Shown: positions 44,838-54,370, counted from the first letter of the stretch. The stretch: DNA of 64,000 nt from Apilactobacillus apinorum (GCF_001281175.1 NZ_KQ440396.1:565121-629120), one strand, 5' to 3'. Made by a program: numbers and translations. Notes: generated by a model from the letters alone, not told the origin.

Positions 44838-46571
44838 ATGAACGCACAAGAATTATACAAAACTTGGGCTAACCAACCCAATTTAAACGAATCTGTAAAA
44901 CATGATTTAAATACCATTAAAAATAATCCAAACGAAATCAACGATGCTTTTGGCACTAACATGTCATTTGGAACCGCTGGTATGCGTGGTTTAATCGGTG
45001 CCGGAATTAACCGTATGAACATCTACACCGTTAGACAAGCTACTGAAGGTCTTGCTTCATACATGGATACATTAAGTGATGAAGAAAAGAAACGCGGTGT
45101 GGCAATCAGTTTTGATTCTCGTTACCATTCAGAAGAATTCGCCTACGAAGCTGCTCGTGTTTTAGGACAACATAACATTAAATCATTTGTCTTTGATGAT
45201 ATCCGCCCTACTCCAGAACTATCATTTGCAATTAGACACTTACATGCTTTTGCGGGTGTTATGATTACAGCTAGCCATAATCCAATGCAATATAATGGAT
45301 ACAAAATTTACGGTGAAGACGGTGGTCAAATGCCACCAAAGGCTTCAGATATGATTACTAGTTTTGTTCGCCAAGCCGAAGATGTATTCGCAATCGAGGT
45401 TGCCGACGTCAAAGAATTAAGAAAACAAAAGCTACTATCTGTTATTGGCGAAGATGTTGACGCTGCATACTTGGAAAATGTAAAAAATGTTAACGTTAAC
45501 CACCAATTAATCCAAGAAGTTGGTAAAGACCTAAAATTCGTCTACACCCCTCTTCACGGAACTGGAAAAATCATTTGCCGTCGTGCTTTGGATAATGTTG
45601 GTTTTAAAAACTATTCATTAGTAAAGGAACAAGCAATCGCTGATCCAGAATTTCCAACTGTTGATTTTCCTAATCCGGAATTCGCTTCAGCATTCAATCT
45701 AGCAATTCAATTAGGTAATCAAGAAGAAGCTGATGTATTAATAGCCACTGACCCCGATGCTGATAGACTGGGTGCTGCCGTTCGTCAACCAGATGGTAGC
45801 TATGAATTAATGACCGGTAACCAAATCGCATCAGTCCTATTAGATTACATCTTAACTGCTAAACAAGACGCTAATGATTTACCAGTAAACGGTGCCGTGG
45901 TTAAATCAATCGTTTCAACGGAATTAGCTACTAAGATTGCTAACCACTATGGTGTTGAGATGCAAAACGTCTTAACTGGATTTAAATACATCGCTGAAAA
46001 GATTAAGGATTTTGAAGAAACTAATGAAAATACTTTCTTATTTGGTTTCGAAGAAAGTTTCGGTTACTTAATCAAACCCTTCGTCCGTGATAAAGATGCC
46101 ATCCAATCAACTGTTCTACTTGCTGAAGTAGCAGCATACTACAAGCACAAGGGTCAAACCTTATATGATGGTCTTCAATCAATTTACCAACTTTATGGAT
46201 ACCATGAAGAAAAGACCATTTCAAAATCATTTGAAGGTCTTGAAGGTAAGTCTAAGATGGATAACATCATGAACGAATTAAGATCAAATCCATTAACTGA
46301 ATTCAACGGTCAAAATGTGGAATCATTGGAAGACTTCGATAAGTCTACTAAAACTAATGCTGATGGTAGCGTGGAAAAAATTCAATTACCTCAAGCTAAC
46401 GTTTTGAAATATTGGTTGGCTGACGGTACTTGGTTTGCTATCCGTCCTTCCGGAACAGAGCCTAAAATCAAGTTCTACCTAGGAACTGTCGATGATAATC
46501 AAGAAGCTGTAAACACCAAGCTTGAAAGCTATATTAATGCCGTAGATGCATTAATTGAACAATTAGTTTAA
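44838..46571 (+). CDS. pgcA: Phosphoglucomutase/phosphomannomutase
   Basis: 577 residues, four-domain alpha-D-phosphohexomutase interconverting glucose-1-P and glucose-6-P. The phosphoserine loop ITASHNPMQYNGYK, the metal loop ATDPDADRLG, the sugar-binding FGFEESFGYL and the phosphate-binding RPSGTEPKIKFY are all present. The size matches Firmicute PgcA-type enzymes. It feeds UDP-glucose synthesis and so the GalE substrate pool. Confidence 0.95.
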   Translation: MNAQELYKTWANQPNLNESVKHDLNTIKNNPNEINDAFGTNMSFGTAGMRGLIGAGINRMNIYTVRQATEGLASYMDTLSDEEKKRGVAISFDSRYHSEEFAYEAARVLGQHNIKSFVFDDIRPTPELSFAIRHLHAFAGVMITASHNPMQYNGYKIYGEDGGQMPPKASDMITSFVRQAEDVFAIEVADVKELRKQKLLSVIGEDVDAAYLENVKNVNVNHQLIQEVGKDLKFVYTPLHGTGKIICRRALDNVGFKNYSLVKEQAIADPEFPTVDFPNPEFASAFNLAIQLGNQEEADVLIATDPDADRLGAAVRQPDGSYELMTGNQIASVLLDYILTAKQDANDLPVNGAVVKSIVSTELATKIANHYGVEMQNVLTGFKYIAEKIKDFEETNENTFLFGFEESFGYLIKPFVRDKDAIQSTVLLAEVAAYYKHKGQTLYDGLQSIYQLYGYHEEKTISKSFEGLEGKSKMDNIMNELRSNPLTEFNGQNVESLEDFDKSTKTNADGSVEKIQLPQANVLKYWLADGTWFAIRPSGTEPKIKFYLGTVDDNQEAVNTKLESYINAVDALIEQLV

Positions 46572-46576
46572 TTATG

Positions 46577-46616
46577 AAAGTGTTATTAGCAAACGTTAAT
46601 AACGCTTTTTTATTTT
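46577..46616 (+). terminator. Terminator of the phosphoglucomutase gene
   Basis: AAAGTGTTATTA / TTAATAACGCTTTTTT with a GCAAACG-type loop. Confidence 0.75.
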
Positions 46617-46666
46617 TCGTGTTAGAATGAAAGTATTAAATTTACCAGACTCGAAAGGACCCTTCT

Positions 46667-47467
46667 ATGAGAGATCAAACATTTTCAGTCGAAATTGAAG
46701 CGAATTCACACGATCTTATCCAGATGAAACATTACATCAACAAATGGAAACCAGACTTCGTATCTATCAGTAACTTAAGTCGGTACTCATACGAAGAAAT
46801 GATCAAATGTGCACAATACATTCAACGAGATTTAAACATCCCCGTGATCCTTCACTTAACAGGACTATCGCACACAAAAGAAGAAATCAAAAAAGCTTTC
46901 ACTGAATTTCGCGAATCAGATATCAAGAATTTATTGTTAGTTCGTGGTAATCTTCATCATAATATGGAAGTGCAAGATGATTTTAGTTATGCTAGTGATT
47001 TGATTGAATACGTGAATCAACTGGATAAAAATGATACCACTAACATTGTGGCTGCTTGTTATCCAGATGTTCATTCATTTGCCGATTCACTAAAAGATGA
47101 TGTTTTTTATCTCAAGAAAAAAGTGGATAGCGGTGTTAACAGTCTCATTTCTTTGATGTGCTTTGATAACCATAAAATCTATGACTTTTTAAAAGAAGCA
47201 CACAAGAAAAGCATAAATATTCCAATTAGAATTGGGATTATGCCAATTACGGATCCGTTTAAGAAACACTACCTACTACACAATGAAATAGACGTTCCCG
47301 AATTTGTTGATGAATCAACAGACATGTTAGATGATGGTATTGAATTTGCTGTCGAACAAATTGATGATTTGTACGAACATCATGTCGATGGCATTCATTT
47401 GTATACCCAAAACGATTGGGAAGTGTCTGACCGCATTTACGAAGAAATCAAACACAATTTTGAATAA
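46667..47467 (+). CDS. Methylenetetrahydrofolate reductase-like protein
   Basis: 266 residues, TIM barrel related to MetF. Conserved landmarks are FSVEIE (catalytic Glu position), HLTGLSHTKEEI, NLLLVRGNLH, AACYPDVH and LKKKVDSGVNSLISLMCFDN, each aligning with the MetF core. It is shorter and more divergent than enteric MetF, and no metE or metH is nearby. FAD-dependent methyl-folate formation is the likely but unproven activity. It precedes the DUF2075 gene by only 16 bp, so the two are probably co-transcribed. Confidence 0.75.
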   Translation: MRDQTFSVEIEANSHDLIQMKHYINKWKPDFVSISNLSRYSYEEMIKCAQYIQRDLNIPVILHLTGLSHTKEEIKKAFTEFRESDIKNLLLVRGNLHHNMEVQDDFSYASDLIEYVNQLDKNDTTNIVAACYPDVHSFADSLKDDVFYLKKKVDSGVNSLISLMCFDNHKIYDFLKEAHKKSINIPIRIGIMPITDPFKKHYLLHNEIDVPEFVDESTDMLDDGIEFAVEQIDDLYEHHVDGIHLYTQNDWEVSDRIYEEIKHNFE

Positions 47468-47483
47468 AAAGGAGTCTTTGACA

Positions 47484-48695
47484 ATGGCAAACAGTAACGC
47501 TGCCGATGACAAACTAGCTCCCAGTAAACAATTGACCGCAGAGCAAGCAGAATTGGTTGAACGCATCAAACAATTCTCAATCAATCACATCAGTGATGAT
47601 AAGCATGCGGTCTTTACTATTTATGGTGATGCTGGAACTGGTAAATCAGTGATTTTAAGTAAACTATTTTATGATATTCAACAATTAGCTCATGATAAAC
47701 AAAGTCCGCTTTACAAGAGTCATAACTATTTCCTAGTTAACCATCCTGAAATTTTAAAAGTATACAAAAAGATGGCAGGAAGTCAGAAAAATGTTTTAAA
47801 GAAAAATTTCAACCGTCCTACTTCATTTATTAACCAAAACGATAAGACGCATGAACCAGTGGATATTACGATTATCGATGAAGCCCACTTATTGTTATCT
47901 CGTGGTGATCACTATAATAATTTCTACTATGATAATCAGTTGAGCGAAATCATCAAAAGATCACAAATCACGATTTTAGTATTTGACCATCGTCAAGTAC
48001 TTCGCACTAAATCATTTTGGAATATAGAAAGATTGCACCATATTATCGATCCATACACAAATGACGAGTATCACTTAACCCATCAATTCAGAATGGCCGC
48101 TAGCGATAGTTTGGTTCAATGGATTAATCGTTTTACCGATGGAACGTTAACACCACTTCCTAAGGATGCTAAAAAAGATTACGACTTTAGAATTTTTGAT
48201 AATGCAGAAGAAATGCGGAAATTAATTGTCGAAAAAAATAATGAGGTTGGGTTATCTAGAATCGTTTCCACTTCTGGATACCCTTCTACGTTAGACGGTG
48301 GAAAACATTATGTTTTAGAACCGGATTTCAAAATGCCGTGGGATCAATATAACTATACGCAAACTCCATGGGCAGAAATCCCAGAAACAATTAACGAAGT
48401 GGGTTCAATGTTTACCTGCCAAGGATTTGATTTAAACTATGTTGGCGTTATCCTAGGACCCATTATCCATGCTGAAGGTGACCAAATTAAAGTCAACTTA
48501 GGTAAATTTACTGACGTTGAATCACTCAAGAAACGCGCTGATATCACAGATGTCGATGAATTCAATCGAATTAAACAAGAGCTAGTATTAAATTCCGCTA
48601 ACGTTTTATTAAAACGTGGTGTGAAAGGATTATATATTTTTATATCCAACAAAGACTTACGTGACAAACTTTTAAAAGATTATAATCAATTATAA
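47484..48695 (+). CDS. DUF2075 P-loop ATPase/helicase-like protein
   Basis: 403 residues. Walker A is YGDAGTGKSVIL, Walker B is ITIIDEAHLLL, and there are helicase-like elements LVFDHRQVLR and YHLTHQFRMAAS. This pattern fits the DUF2075 (COG3410) group of putative DNA/RNA helicases, whose function is not established. Start ATG 47484 follows AAAGGAG by 10 nt; a longer open frame reaches back into the preceding gene without an RBS. Confidence 0.87.
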   Translation: MANSNAADDKLAPSKQLTAEQAELVERIKQFSINHISDDKHAVFTIYGDAGTGKSVILSKLFYDIQQLAHDKQSPLYKSHNYFLVNHPEILKVYKKMAGSQKNVLKKNFNRPTSFINQNDKTHEPVDITIIDEAHLLLSRGDHYNNFYYDNQLSEIIKRSQITILVFDHRQVLRTKSFWNIERLHHIIDPYTNDEYHLTHQFRMAASDSLVQWINRFTDGTLTPLPKDAKKDYDFRIFDNAEEMRKLIVEKNNEVGLSRIVSTSGYPSTLDGGKHYVLEPDFKMPWDQYNYTQTPWAEIPETINEVGSMFTCQGFDLNYVGVILGPIIHAEGDQIKVNLGKFTDVESLKKRADITDVDEFNRIKQELVLNSANVLLKRGVKGLYIFISNKDLRDKLLKDYNQL

Positions 48696-48698
48696 AAA

Positions 48699-48730
48699 CC
48701 GATAAAATGAGAATTTTATCGGCTTTTTTA
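48699..48730 (+). terminator. Terminator after the DUF2075 gene
   Basis: CCGATAAAAT / ATTTTATCGG with a GAGA loop and T run. Confidence 0.88.
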
Positions 48731-48781
48731 TTAATTAACTGATATAATTATCCACAATCATATTTTTTAGGAGGCTCACTC

Positions 48782-50587
48782 ATGAAATATTCTTTAAATT
48801 GGGATTTAGATTCAATTTTCCCAGGTGGTTTACACGGAAAAGCGTTAACTGAAAAGATACAAGTAATTGGTGAATCAATCAACACTTTCCGTGATGCGAT
48901 TAACGATTACCATTTTACTGATGACGACGAACACTTTACTCGTTTTACAGAACTAACCGACTTCATTCAAAAGATTCAAGCTGGTATCGTTCAAACTGGT
49001 ATGTACATTAGCGGTAAACATTCAGAAGATGTTAATAACGAAGAAGTAACTCCATTAATTGATAAGATTCAATCATTAGACGTTAAAGCCGCTCAAATTA
49101 GTCAATTACTACAAAAGAAGTTAGCATCATTATCTGACGATGCATTCGAAAAGTTAATTACTGAACCCTCACTACATAAAATCATTTTCTCTTTGAACGA
49201 ACAACGTCATTTTGGTCAAGAATTATTAGATGACAACGAAGAAGCCATCATCGCTGAAATGAATTTGGAAGGCCTAAGTGCATGGTCAAACCATTACAGC
49301 ACATTAGTTTCTTCAGTCCAAGTTGATTTCAAAGATAACGAAGGCAATCCTAAGACCCTATCAGCAGGACAAGCTGATAACGAAATTCTAGGAAATGCAG
49401 ATCCTAAATACCGTGCTGAATTAATGCCTAAATGGGAAGAAGCATGGGGCGACAAACAAAACCTATTTGCTGATACTTTAAACCATGTTTCAGGAAGTCG
49501 TTTATTAGACTATCGTTTCCATGGTACTGACGATTTCTTGAAATACCCACTAGAATTAAACCGCATGTCTCAAAAGACATTGGATACAATGTGGAAAGTG
49601 GTCGATGCTAATAAAGATGTTTTAATCGATTTCTTAAATCGTAAAGCTCAATTAATCGGCAAAGAACAAATTGGCTGGGAAGACGTTGCTGCACCACTTA
49701 ATATCGGTGACGGTGAAGTCAAAACATTCACATACGATGAAGCCGCTGAATTTATCATTAAACAATTCAATAGTTTCTCACCTAAGATGGCTCAATTAGC
49801 ACAACGTGCATTTGAAAACCAATGGATTGAAGCTGAAAATCGTCCAGGTAAAGAACCAGGTGGTTACATGGAAAGCCTTCCAGAAACTGGTGAATCTAGA
49901 ATTTTCTTAACTTTCACTGGTTCACCTAACGACGCATCAACAATTGCGCACGAATTAGGTCATGCTTTCCACAGTAGCGTGATGAACGAACTACCTTACT
50001 TCCGTCAAGATTATGCGATGAACGTTGCGGAAACAGCATCCACTTTCAGTGAATTAATCGTTTCTGACGCCAACGTTAAAGAAGCACAAACTGACGAAGA
50101 AAAGATTAACCTATTAAACGCAAAGATGGATAATCCTGTTGCGATGTTCTTAAACATTCATGCTCGTTTTATTTTTGAAAAGAAATTCTACGAAAAACGT
50201 AAAGATGGTGTTCTAACTGCCAGCGAAATCAACGACTTAATGTTAGATGCACAAAAAGAAGCGTATGATAACTCACTATCAACTTACTCTACTCATTTCT
50301 GGGAAAGCAAGATGCATTTCTACTTTGATGATGTACCTTTCTACAACTTCCCATACACATTTGGTTACCTATTCAGCTTAGGTATCTATGCCAAAGCTCA
50401 AGAAAGTGATAACTTTGAAGATCAATACATCGCATTACTTCAAGACACTGCTAACATGTCTACTGAAGAATTAGCTATGAAACATCTAGGTGTTGATTTA
50501 ACTAAACCAGACTTCTGGGAAGATGGCGTTAAGCTAATCCAAAAAGATGTCGATGAATTTATTCGTTTAACAGAAAAATATGTATAA
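48782..50587 (+). CDS. pepF: Oligoendopeptidase F (M3 family)
   Basis: 601-residue cytosolic zinc peptidase. The HExxH site is ASTIAHELGHAFHS, followed by the downstream Glu in NVAETASTFSE. It cleaves peptides of about 7-17 residues, complementing Opp import encoded at 10-15.7 kb. RBS GGAGG. Length is as usual for PepF. Confidence 0.95.
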   Translation: MKYSLNWDLDSIFPGGLHGKALTEKIQVIGESINTFRDAINDYHFTDDDEHFTRFTELTDFIQKIQAGIVQTGMYISGKHSEDVNNEEVTPLIDKIQSLDVKAAQISQLLQKKLASLSDDAFEKLITEPSLHKIIFSLNEQRHFGQELLDDNEEAIIAEMNLEGLSAWSNHYSTLVSSVQVDFKDNEGNPKTLSAGQADNEILGNADPKYRAELMPKWEEAWGDKQNLFADTLNHVSGSRLLDYRFHGTDDFLKYPLELNRMSQKTLDTMWKVVDANKDVLIDFLNRKAQLIGKEQIGWEDVAAPLNIGDGEVKTFTYDEAAEFIIKQFNSFSPKMAQLAQRAFENQWIEAENRPGKEPGGYMESLPETGESRIFLTFTGSPNDASTIAHELGHAFHSSVMNELPYFRQDYAMNVAETASTFSELIVSDANVKEAQTDEEKINLLNAKMDNPVAMFLNIHARFIFEKKFYEKRKDGVLTASEINDLMLDAQKEAYDNSLSTYSTHFWESKMHFYFDDVPFYNFPYTFGYLFSLGIYAKAQESDNFEDQYIALLQDTANMSTEELAMKHLGVDLTKPDFWEDGVKLIQKDVDEFIRLTEKYV

Positions 50588-50616
50588 AAAAAGAGCATCC
50601 AATGGATGCTCTTTTA
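50585..50616. terminator. Bidirectional terminator
   Basis: AAAAGAGCATCC / GGATGCTCTTTT with an AAT loop between pepF (+) and the C39-like gene (-). Confidence 0.88.
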
Positions 50617-50623
50617 ATTTATC

Positions 50624-51646
50624 CTAGTGAACTAGAACTGCCTTACGACCTTCTTGGTTGTATAGCTTCATAAATTGACTAGTTGAAACCCAAAATACTG
50701 GGTTATTCTTGTTTGATTTCATTTGTGATTCCCATGATGATGGATCTGCCATCTTGAAGTAACCACGTTTGTAACCAACAACTACTAAGGTGTGACCAGT
50801 AGCTTTTCTCATTCTGTATCCAGTAGCAGCGATAACTGGGTTACCGTGTTCGACTTCGTAAATAATCTTTGATTTAGAAGCACCGGTAATGTTGTAAACA
50901 CTCTTTCTGAATTGACGACCGAATTTAGCTAGTGCCTTAGGGTAAATAGTCCAATCTTGGTTAGTGTTGTTAACCGCGTATGGGTTACCAACAAATCCCT
51001 TGTTTTGGTCATATTTAGCACGAGGCATTCTCTTTAAGAAGTAGTTTAAACCGTGGTTCAAACCAACGCTCTTAGTTGATAGTGCCATCTTTAGGGCTGT
51101 AGCTTCACAACCATTTGGTGCATCAAATGGGAAGTGTTGACTAGTGTATACAAATGGTAATTCGTATACGTTAGTAGTACTTAGGTATGTGGCGTTAATC
51201 CAACCTAAAGTCTTACCTTGGTAAATTACTTGGTAGTAAGTTCTTTCAGCAGAAGTTGCTACCTTGTTTAGTTGAACTAGTTGACCATTTAAGTTAACTG
51301 TCTTTAGTAGCTTAGTTCCACGGTTGTATGGACCAGCAAAGACCTTAACGTTGTCAGTATTAATGATTCGCGCATTTTCAGATTTTGCAGATTTGATTGT
51401 AAAATCGACATGATTAACAAATTCTGTTTCAGTATCTGTGGTGTTTGAACCATTAGTTGTACTAGTATTTGTGTTAGTACCTTCTTGACTAGTAGTTGTA
51501 CTTGTTTGGCTAGAACTATTTGAACTAGCTTCAGTAGTTTGTTGACTACCGTTTTCATCAGCATTAGCAGTTGCATTACCATTAATTGTTAGTGCAGCAA
51601 CCCCCAAAAACATTACCAATCCCAATGATGATAATATTTTCTTCAT
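50624..51646 (-). CDS. Secreted C39-like cysteine peptidase with SH3-type domain
   Basis: 340 residues: a signal peptide (about 1-29), a Ser/Thr/Asn-rich low-complexity linker (30-80), an SH3/GW-like wall-binding module (about 95-160), then a papain-like Peptidase_C39_2 domain. Catalytic candidates are Cys in PNGCEATALKM, His in TGHTLVVVGY and Asp in MADPSSW. The domain set suggests a cell-wall-attached peptidase; its substrate is unknown. ATG 51646 follows GGAGTGG. Confidence 0.85.
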   Translation of the reverse strand: MKKILSSLGLVMFLGVAALTINGNATANADENGSQQTTEASSNSSSQTSTTTSQEGTNTNTSTTNGSNTTDTETEFVNHVDFTIKSAKSENARIINTDNVKVFAGPYNRGTKLLKTVNLNGQLVQLNKVATSAERTYYQVIYQGKTLGWINATYLSTTNVYELPFVYTSQHFPFDAPNGCEATALKMALSTKSVGLNHGLNYFLKRMPRAKYDQNKGFVGNPYAVNNTNQDWTIYPKALAKFGRQFRKSVYNITGASKSKIIYEVEHGNPVIAATGYRMRKATGHTLVVVGYKRGYFKMADPSSWESQMKSNKNNPVFWVSTSQFMKLYNQEGRKAVLVH

Positions 51647-51777
51647 AAATTCCACTCCATCCATAAAAATTAATATATTTTATGTTTCTAATATAATACA
51701 AATAAAAACCGAATAATAATATTATGCACTCTTGTAAGAAAATCTTAACATTTTGGTAATATTTTTGACACGAGACT

Positions 51778-51811
51778 AAAAAAAGACACAGTCATGAAAA
51801 CTGTGTCTTTG
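51778..51811 (-). terminator. Terminator after the ABC-F gene
   Basis: AAAGACACAGT / ACTGTGTCTTT stem followed by a T run on the minus strand. Confidence 0.87.
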
Positions 51812-51815
51812 CTTT

Positions 51816-53438
51816 TTAGTAAAGTTCTTCAACTTGCTTTTGAACATCTGGATGATTTACGAAATCATCATAGTGAGTATCGGCTCTTTGAACCATCCCT
51901 TTATCAGATACTTCAATAATGTGATCAGCGATAGTTTGAACAAATTCTCTATCATGTGAAGTGAAGATAATTGAACCGTTAAACGGAATTAGACTGTCAT
52001 TTAATGCAGTAATTGATTCCATGTCCAAATGGTTGGTTGGGTCATCTAAAATCAATACATTTCCTTTTTGAAGCATCATCTTAGATAACATACAACGAAC
52101 CTTTTCGCCCCCTGACAATACCTTGATTTGCTTTTGAATATTGTCTCCAGAGAATAGCATCCTTCCTAAGAAACTACGTAAGAATGGATCGTCACTTTCT
52201 TCTTTAGATGCGTATTGTCTTAACCAATCAATGATAGTTAATGAATCGTCATCGAAGTCAGAGTTAATGTTCTTTGGCATGTAAGTAGCTTTAGTGGTTT
52301 GGCCCCAAACTACTTCACCTTCATCAGGTGCCATCTTACCGGCTAAGATTTGCATTAAAGTAGTAGTAGCTAAATCATTTCTACTAATGATAGCAGTCTT
52401 TTCACCTGGTCTTAATGTAAATGTGATGTTATCCAAAATCTTCTTACCATCAATTGTCTTAGAAATGTTCTTCACTGAAACTAAATCGTTTCCTAAATCA
52501 CGTTCTTTTTCAAACTTAATGAATGGGTATTTACGTGAAGATGGTTGAATATCATCTAGTGTAATCTTGTCTAATTGTTTCTTTCTAGAAGTTGCTTGTT
52601 TTGACTTAGAAGCGTTGGCAGAGAATCGAGCGATAAATTCTTTCAATTCTTTGATTTGATCTTCTTTCTTAGCGTTAGCATCTTGACGTAACTTAGCAGC
52701 TAATTGACTTGATTTCAACCAAAAGTCGTAGTTACCCACGTATAGTGAAATCTTCTTGAAATCAACGTCACACATCATTGTACATACTTGGTTTAAGAAG
52801 TATCTATCATGAGAAACTACAATCGCGATGTTTTCGTAATCAGCTAAAAACTCTTGTAGCCATTCAACGGTATGGTTATCCAAACCGTTGGTAGGTTCAT
52901 CAAGTAATAGAATATCTGGATTACCAAATAATGCTTGAGCTAATAAGACCTTCACCTTTTGACCTTCAGTTAGTTCACTCATCTTTTCATTGTGTAATGA
53001 TTCATCAATTCCTACGTTTTGTAGTAATTGTGAAGCATCTGCTTCGGCGTTCCATCCGTCCATTTCGGCGAATTCACCTTCTAATTCAGCAGCTTTTACT
53101 CCATCTTCATCAGAAAAATCTTCTTTAGCGTATAAAGCATCCTTTTCTTTCATGATCTTGTATAACTTTTCGTGTCCTTGAATCACAGTGTCTAAAACTT
53201 CAAATTCTTCAAAGCCATAGTGATCTTGGTTCAAACTAGAAATTCGTTCATTCTTACCGATTGAGATACTACCTGTGGTGGGTTCAATCTTTCCTTCTAG
53301 CATTTTTAGAAAAGTTGATTTACCAGCACCATTGGCCCCGATAACCCCATAACAGTTACCTGGTGTGAATTTAAGGTTTACATCTTCATATAACTTTTTA
53401 CCTGAAAAATGTAATCCCATATTAGTGACAGTTATCAT
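51816..53438 (-). CDS. ABC-F ATPase (YbiT-like translation factor)
   Basis: 540 residues with two ATPase domains and no membrane part. Walker A motifs are GANGAGKST and a degenerate second site (ISRNDLATTT). Signatures are LTEGQKVKVLLA and LSGGEKVRCMLS. Walker B motifs are LLLDEPTNGLD and LILDDPTNHLD. The interdomain linker (about 240-310) is helical. ABC-F proteins act on the ribosomal E site; YbiT-type members are housekeeping, others give antibiotic resistance. The second Walker A lacks the GxxGxGKS form. An attenuator-like leader precedes it. ATG 53438 follows GGAGG. Confidence 0.9.
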   Translation of the reverse strand: MITVTNMGLHFSGKKLYEDVNLKFTPGNCYGVIGANGAGKSTFLKMLEGKIEPTTGSISIGKNERISSLNQDHYGFEEFEVLDTVIQGHEKLYKIMKEKDALYAKEDFSDEDGVKAAELEGEFAEMDGWNAEADASQLLQNVGIDESLHNEKMSELTEGQKVKVLLAQALFGNPDILLLDEPTNGLDNHTVEWLQEFLADYENIAIVVSHDRYFLNQVCTMMCDVDFKKISLYVGNYDFWLKSSQLAAKLRQDANAKKEDQIKELKEFIARFSANASKSKQATSRKKQLDKITLDDIQPSSRKYPFIKFEKERDLGNDLVSVKNISKTIDGKKILDNITFTLRPGEKTAIISRNDLATTTLMQILAGKMAPDEGEVVWGQTTKATYMPKNINSDFDDDSLTIIDWLRQYASKEESDDPFLRSFLGRMLFSGDNIQKQIKVLSGGEKVRCMLSKMMLQKGNVLILDDPTNHLDMESITALNDSLIPFNGSIIFTSHDREFVQTIADHIIEVSDKGMVQRADTHYDDFVNHPDVQKQVEELY

Positions 53439-53464
53439 TTCATACCTCCATCTAATCAATTTAA

Positions 53465-53506
53465 TTAAAAACAGCCCTTGGTCCTCAATCGAATCAAGAG
53501 CTGCAT
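53465..53506 (-). CDS. Possible leader peptide of the ABC-F gene
   Basis: 13-residue ORF MQLLIRLRTKGCF starting at ATG just before the hairpin and stopping in its U tract. The RBS is poor. It is similar in sequence and position to the BCCT leader ORF. Translation is unproven, but ABC-F genes controlled by a translated leader and terminator are known in other Firmicutes. Confidence 0.4.
   Translation of the reverse strand: MQLLIRLRTKGCF
53466..53503 (-). promoter_or_regulatory. Attenuator-like hairpin upstream of ABC-F
   Basis: CAGCUCUUG pairs with CAAGGGCUG, followed by UUUUU, lying between a promoter (TTGTCT-17-TATTGT, near 53540-53570) and the ABC-F RBS. It has terminator form in a leader position. 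Confidence 0.65.
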
Positions 53507-53585
53507 TATTTTATTGATTCTTTTAATAACTCAAATAACAATATCACATGAAATCAGTTCAGACAAGCTAATTTATACAAACTAA

Positions 53586-54212
53586 CTATTTGGCAGTGAT
53601 TTCTAAAATTTGGTGAATTGTTTGGTCATTATGAATTGCATCAACAACAAATTGGGCTACATCTAATCTTGCGATATGCATCCCTGCTTCACGTTTTTCA
53701 ACGACTTGAACTTGATTACTTTGGTCGTCGAAGGTTAAAGCAGAAGGTCTTACGATAGTGTAATCTAGACCACTATTACGCAAATGAACATCTGCGTAAT
53801 GTTTAGCAATGTAGTATGCGTGTAATCCTGAATCTGCCCAGAAACTACGGTCATCTGCACCCATTGCACTAACCATTAGATAACGTTTTACCCCTGCTTG
53901 CTTAGCAGCTAACATTGATTTAATTGCACCATCTAAATCGATAATCATTGTTTGGTCATCTCCAGTCGCACCACCTGAACCAGCAGAGAAGATGATTTGT
54001 TCGACTTGATTGTCTTGGTATAGCTTAGCCATATCTTCAATCGTACCGTCTAAATCGAATTCAATTGGTTGAACATTTTCAAATTCAACATATTCACCAA
54101 ATTGTTTTTCGCTTCGAACACCCGCTAGAACTTGGTCGCCATCTTGTCCTAGTTTTTCTACGATATGAATTCCCACATTACCATGGGCTCCAATTACTAA
54201 AATTTTAGCCAT
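53586..54212 (-). CDS. NAD(P)-binding SDR-like protein
   Basis: 208 residues, atypical short-chain dehydrogenase of the NmrA/YwnB type. The dinucleotide motif is VIGAHGNVG; AGSGGATGDD and YLMVSAMGADD follow, and YIAKHYAD supplies a Tyr-x3-Lys-like site. Probably a stress-linked NAD(P)H sensor or reductase. A 27-bp dyad at 54282-54308 covers its putative -35 box. Confidence 0.85.
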   Translation of the reverse strand: MAKILVIGAHGNVGIHIVEKLGQDGDQVLAGVRSEKQFGEYVEFENVQPIEFDLDGTIEDMAKLYQDNQVEQIIFSAGSGGATGDDQTMIIDLDGAIKSMLAAKQAGVKRYLMVSAMGADDRSFWADSGLHAYYIAKHYADVHLRNSGLDYTIVRPSALTFDDQSNQVQVVEKREAGMHIARLDVAQFVVDAIHNDQTIHQILEITAK

Positions 54213-54281
54213 AATAAAGCTCTCCTTTTTGCTTACTTATTGTTAGCATTCTATCAAGAATGGATTTAATTTTAAAGTATC

Positions 54282-54308
54282 TTGAATCGTCAACTAAATT
54301 CGATTCAA
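54282..54308. promoter_or_regulatory. Dyad upstream of the SDR-like gene
   Basis: Inverted repeat TTGAATCG / CGATTCAA with 11-bp spacer, overlapping a minus-strand TTGACG (-35 candidate). Operator candidate. Confidence 0.45.
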
Positions 54309-54342
54309 AATTATACAACAATAAGTTTTTAAGTATAAATGG

Positions 54343-54370
54343 TTGAAATAATTAAAAAAGAGAATATAAT
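54343..54370 (+). promoter_or_regulatory. Promoter of the orphan RNA/peptide locus
   Basis: TTGAAA (54343-54348) and perfect TATAAT (54365-54370), 16-bp spacing, plus strand. No annotated-size plus-strand gene follows within the next 2 kb. Confidence 0.7.

Noticed and set aside
47331-47486. N-terminal extension of the DUF2075 ATPase overlapping the MTHFR-like gene, or a frameshifted fusion
   Set aside because: The extension is simply an open frame within the upstream gene. A clear RBS and ATG at 47484 give the normal start, and the upstream gene ends properly.
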